A stretch of DNA of 64,000 nucleotides from positions 250,396 through 314,395 of the forward strand of contig NZ_CWGJ01000025.1 of NCBI RefSeq assembly GCF_900000175.1, in the 5' to 3' direction. A program made the position numbers and the translations under genes. Positions 62,901 to 64,000 of the stretch are shown piece after piece. The notes beneath the pieces are model-generated. The model had not been told where the DNA came from. It saw nothing but the letters and a program-made list of their open reading frames with translations, and made no database searches. This DNA comes from Estrella lausannensis. GTDB lineage: Bacteria > Chlamydiota > Chlamydiia > Chlamydiales > Criblamydiaceae. Numbering within the stretch: the first letter of the stretch is position 1; each line of letters opens with the position of its first letter.

Positions 62901-64000
62901 GTTGAAGATCTTGCCCGCACTGTTGAAGGCGAAGTCGACAGCTATTTCAAAGAGGCTTATGTGAACACTCTCTTCGAGATATGGACTCAGCATGAACAGG
63001 TCGGGTTTTTTATTTCCATGCAGCAGAAGAGTGAGCCTGAGAGAATGATAGAAATCGAAAAGAGGTTCATCCGCTTCTTGGAAGAGAAAACCGGAAAGAA
63101 AGCGATCGAGTTCGAATCCGCCGGGTTTTCCCTCGAAGTTGATCCCGGTATGATTGACTCATATTATCCTGAAGATGAACAAATCGATCTGATGGCTAAG
63201 CAGCAGAAAGAGTCGGCTCAAAAGATCGGTGACTTTATGATGAGCAAGCTCAAGAAAAAGTCTGTGAAGCCCCCCGAAAAGGCGCCCGTTCCAGAAAAAC
63301 CTCTCTCCCTGTCCGATATTCAGCATCCTCTCCCTGTCAAAACCGAGATCTTGACCTTTGCGGGGCCTCCTGGGGTGTTTGAGCCGGGGATGGAAAATGA
63401 AGGAGCCAATTTTCCGAATACCTTGTCCTTTGCCGAGAAAAATCCTCCGCCAAAACTGCCTCCTTCTGACTCACAAGAGCATGTGAAGGAGTACATCCAA
63501 AATAGCAGGAAATATATCACCCTCTTAAGGGAGACGGAGGGTCTCGAAAACAGGAATGAGAGGATCCGCTCCTTTGCCGAAAGCGTTATTCACTCCCTTC
63601 ATGAAAATCAAGGTGCAGCCGCCGGGAGAGCCGATATCCTCTATTTCAGCCAGGTATTGACCGACGCCATGACAGACCCCGAGTCTCAATTTGATTTAGC
63701 CGTTCTTAAAATGGGTAACTTTGAGAGGAGAGCGCTTATCGTCTCCCTTCTTAAGGGTGTGGATATTCTCATGCGGGATGCGCGCAATCGGGGAGAGCCT
63801 CTTTTTGTCGCCAAAGACCTTCTTTCGATCGTCAGGCAATGGGAAAGAATCGCTTATCCCCTTCCCAAAGACTTGAGCCTCTCTCTCTCGGAATGGAAAG
63901 CGGGTACAGCCTATGCGGTGACAGGGGATCAGCTCTCAAACTATCTTTTGGAAGTGGGTGAGGCCATCAGACGCTCTCCGATTGGTCTTGAAGGGATTGC
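59985..64000 (+). CDS. Giant helical protein, 3' end outside the window
   Basis: From an ATG with AAGGAGGG five bases upstream, the frame stays open for 1,338 codons to the window edge. The N-terminus is Pro/Gly-rich (MVHQYGSTPPQRVTPPKGG), like many type III secreted proteins. A hydrophobic amphipathic stretch lies near residues 150-180 (KFVLSLLKKIGRMFASLVSS). Residues 280-560 form a folded domain with GHLGHAMRL, LYDSSGAAD and QVTGNCYAKRL. Residues 700-900 are strongly coiled-coil, and a Pro-rich segment lies near 1085-1170. The family is not recognised. Codon use looks like the neighbours. It is probably an effector or structural surface protein. Confidence 0.88.
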   Translation, partial: MVHQYGSTPPQRVTPPKGGAPGAKSLFNAGKCSIQQLNALLQGLSIREKKQMIDSLSAEELELLHEHIMPGISDREITRFAFDRKVKLLKDKVLDKNEDAPLKLVDKTIVQKERDRLVEKITQQALKTVADSRVIEDKTHSAESGSKEIASQRTIGKFVLSLLKKIGRMFASLVSSVHSFFDRHVFSLMRAKPPWAEATEGMILSQNFHDVDISDLSKIGEDKYKEWSQKPVKMIHHLLGMTIAGTVVKQEPPPTTKEEEKARKDNSFHHGGQGLVTTHIEIETIKHLLEEGNLNDQELSKVERYLRATERSLALNQAMRSIRDVDVKEGVNALVMKENIARISDKLMYEIKNLPEGEPIFIDIGHLGHAMRLSFEKKDGHIFSTLYDSSGAADATEVYNSTFGILKLAALQLTQGLSKTGMQVNLPEGAFYARGPEYLRSLLHVSSEMGRAEQKHTNKQMAGKGGPMLKLRQNINKWQRTLSVFSSLAPERLNKLEMLQEKQVTGNCYAKRLATNQMHEMGKELRKKLAPLLLEKEFDLLLKVAVDDKRITKEQRDQIKAMDRRVIGEREMKQAAERLSKIGVEPKTYQDWLDIGTVTYHKIEKERVIKLEGGEFDRLTLREIRKKNVSTGDMKGALLINRYNIFRQKSQKVGIHVRGKLVEVDKKTYIKMLEANPEALISKEATRMLQYLTYSRTIGKETKQAVLDLQRKQIVLMKGDASKTLNEKIGLLHKRIKPLEQEDVRLQKMEESFKNEISELKLLKLSGRDKKRNEERIATLADYVSLMHAHRSKLYSAKSAIEEQGKNLGDLKKTHEELQKCKHYKEVSRLYYSIKEGADAVEKALREVETQIDAAHALSSKQMENKIQSHISRSIQSEMKKWDDYQLVFDLSKADMRSAEQKKSPPQPGSVTEKIQTASSTLGHDLIQMFAKDALKKAETEAAHTVFSSKIKEERFYPGMWDFLQQVKNNTRVEDLARTVEGEVDSYFKEAYVNTLFEIWTQHEQVGFFISMQQKSEPERMIEIEKRFIRFLEEKTGKKAIEFESAGFSLEVDPGMIDSYYPEDEQIDLMAKQQKESAQKIGDFMMSKLKKKSVKPPEKAPVPEKPLSLSDIQHPLPVKTEILTFAGPPGVFEPGMENEGANFPNTLSFAEKNPPPKLPPSDSQEHVKEYIQNSRKYITLLRETEGLENRNERIRSFAESVIHSLHENQGAAAGRADILYFSQVLTDAMTDPESQFDLAVLKMGNFERRALIVSLLKGVDILMRDARNRGEPLFVAKDLLSIVRQWERIAYPLPKDLSLSLSEWKAGTAYAVTGDQLSNYLLEVGEAIRRSPIGLEGI

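Overview
The window is a chromosomal segment of a member of the phylum Chlamydiota that lies outside the classical Chlamydiaceae, most likely an amoeba-associated (environmental) chlamydia. The evidence is a set of lineage-typical genes: the early regulator EUO, an ATP/ADP translocase, a fused SecDF, the Ytg metal transporter with its permease-repressor fusion, and an hrcA-grpE-dnaK operon. Two gene strings also match, from memory, the C. trachomatis order: gltX/tsp/euo/recJ/secDF (CT441-CT448) and npt1/CT066/ytgABCD/dxr/rseP (CT065-CT072). Composition looks close to half G+C in genes, with much more A+T-rich spacers. That is higher than in many environmental chlamydiae and would fit an Estrella-like genome, but this is a guess.

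Layout. 0-7.2 kb: a leftward probable operon gltX-mscS-dedA-pgsA, then the protease tsp; the crpA-omcB-omcA genes found between tsp and gltX in Chlamydia are absent. 7.3-15 kb: rightward euo with a clear promoter, and leftward recJ and secDF. 15-19.9 kb: ATP/ADP translocase and a CT066-like gene, separated by gene-poor, repeat-rich DNA. 19.9-28.6 kb: a tightly coupled operon mrp-DUF971-ytgA-ytgB-ytgCR-ytgD, then dxr and rseP. 28.7-34 kb: a GT8-like glycosyltransferase, a two-gene ABC exporter and a UbiA-like prenyltransferase. 34-37.5 kb: a glycyl-tRNA synthetase of the homodimeric type and a pyruvate/indolepyruvate decarboxylase. 37.7-41.3 kb: three tandem paralogs of an unrecognised exported family with ATP-grasp-like motifs. 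41.3-48.4 kb: dnaK, grpE and hrcA with a CIRCE operator and promoter, and a large NAD-glutamate dehydrogenase. 48.5-51.3 kb: a P1B metal ATPase and a VIT/CCC1-like membrane protein. 52-55.4 kb: an orphan 454-residue protein and a BTB-LRR eukaryotic-like protein. 55.7-59.4 kb: M18 aminopeptidase, tRNA 2-selenouridine synthase and seryl-tRNA synthetase. 59,985 to the right edge: a reading frame of more than 1,338 codons with no stop, encoding a very large, mostly helical protein.

The spacers carry at least three families of imperfect palindromes. R1 has ATACC/GGTAT ends and a TGAGACACTTTCGGTAT core, R2 has GAGTTTTAAGACAGGCTCT arms, and R3 has AGAGACTGTTAACG arms. Two full R1 copies lie between convergent gene ends, where they could end transcription. 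No tRNA, rRNA, CRISPR array or insertion-sequence transposase was recognised.

The strongest candidates for something new are the triplicated exported ATP-grasp-like family, the giant right-edge protein with a possible Cys-His-Asp triad, the operon joining an Fe-S type P-loop ATPase (lacking its usual CxxC) and a DUF971 protein to metal uptake, and the dispersed palindromes.
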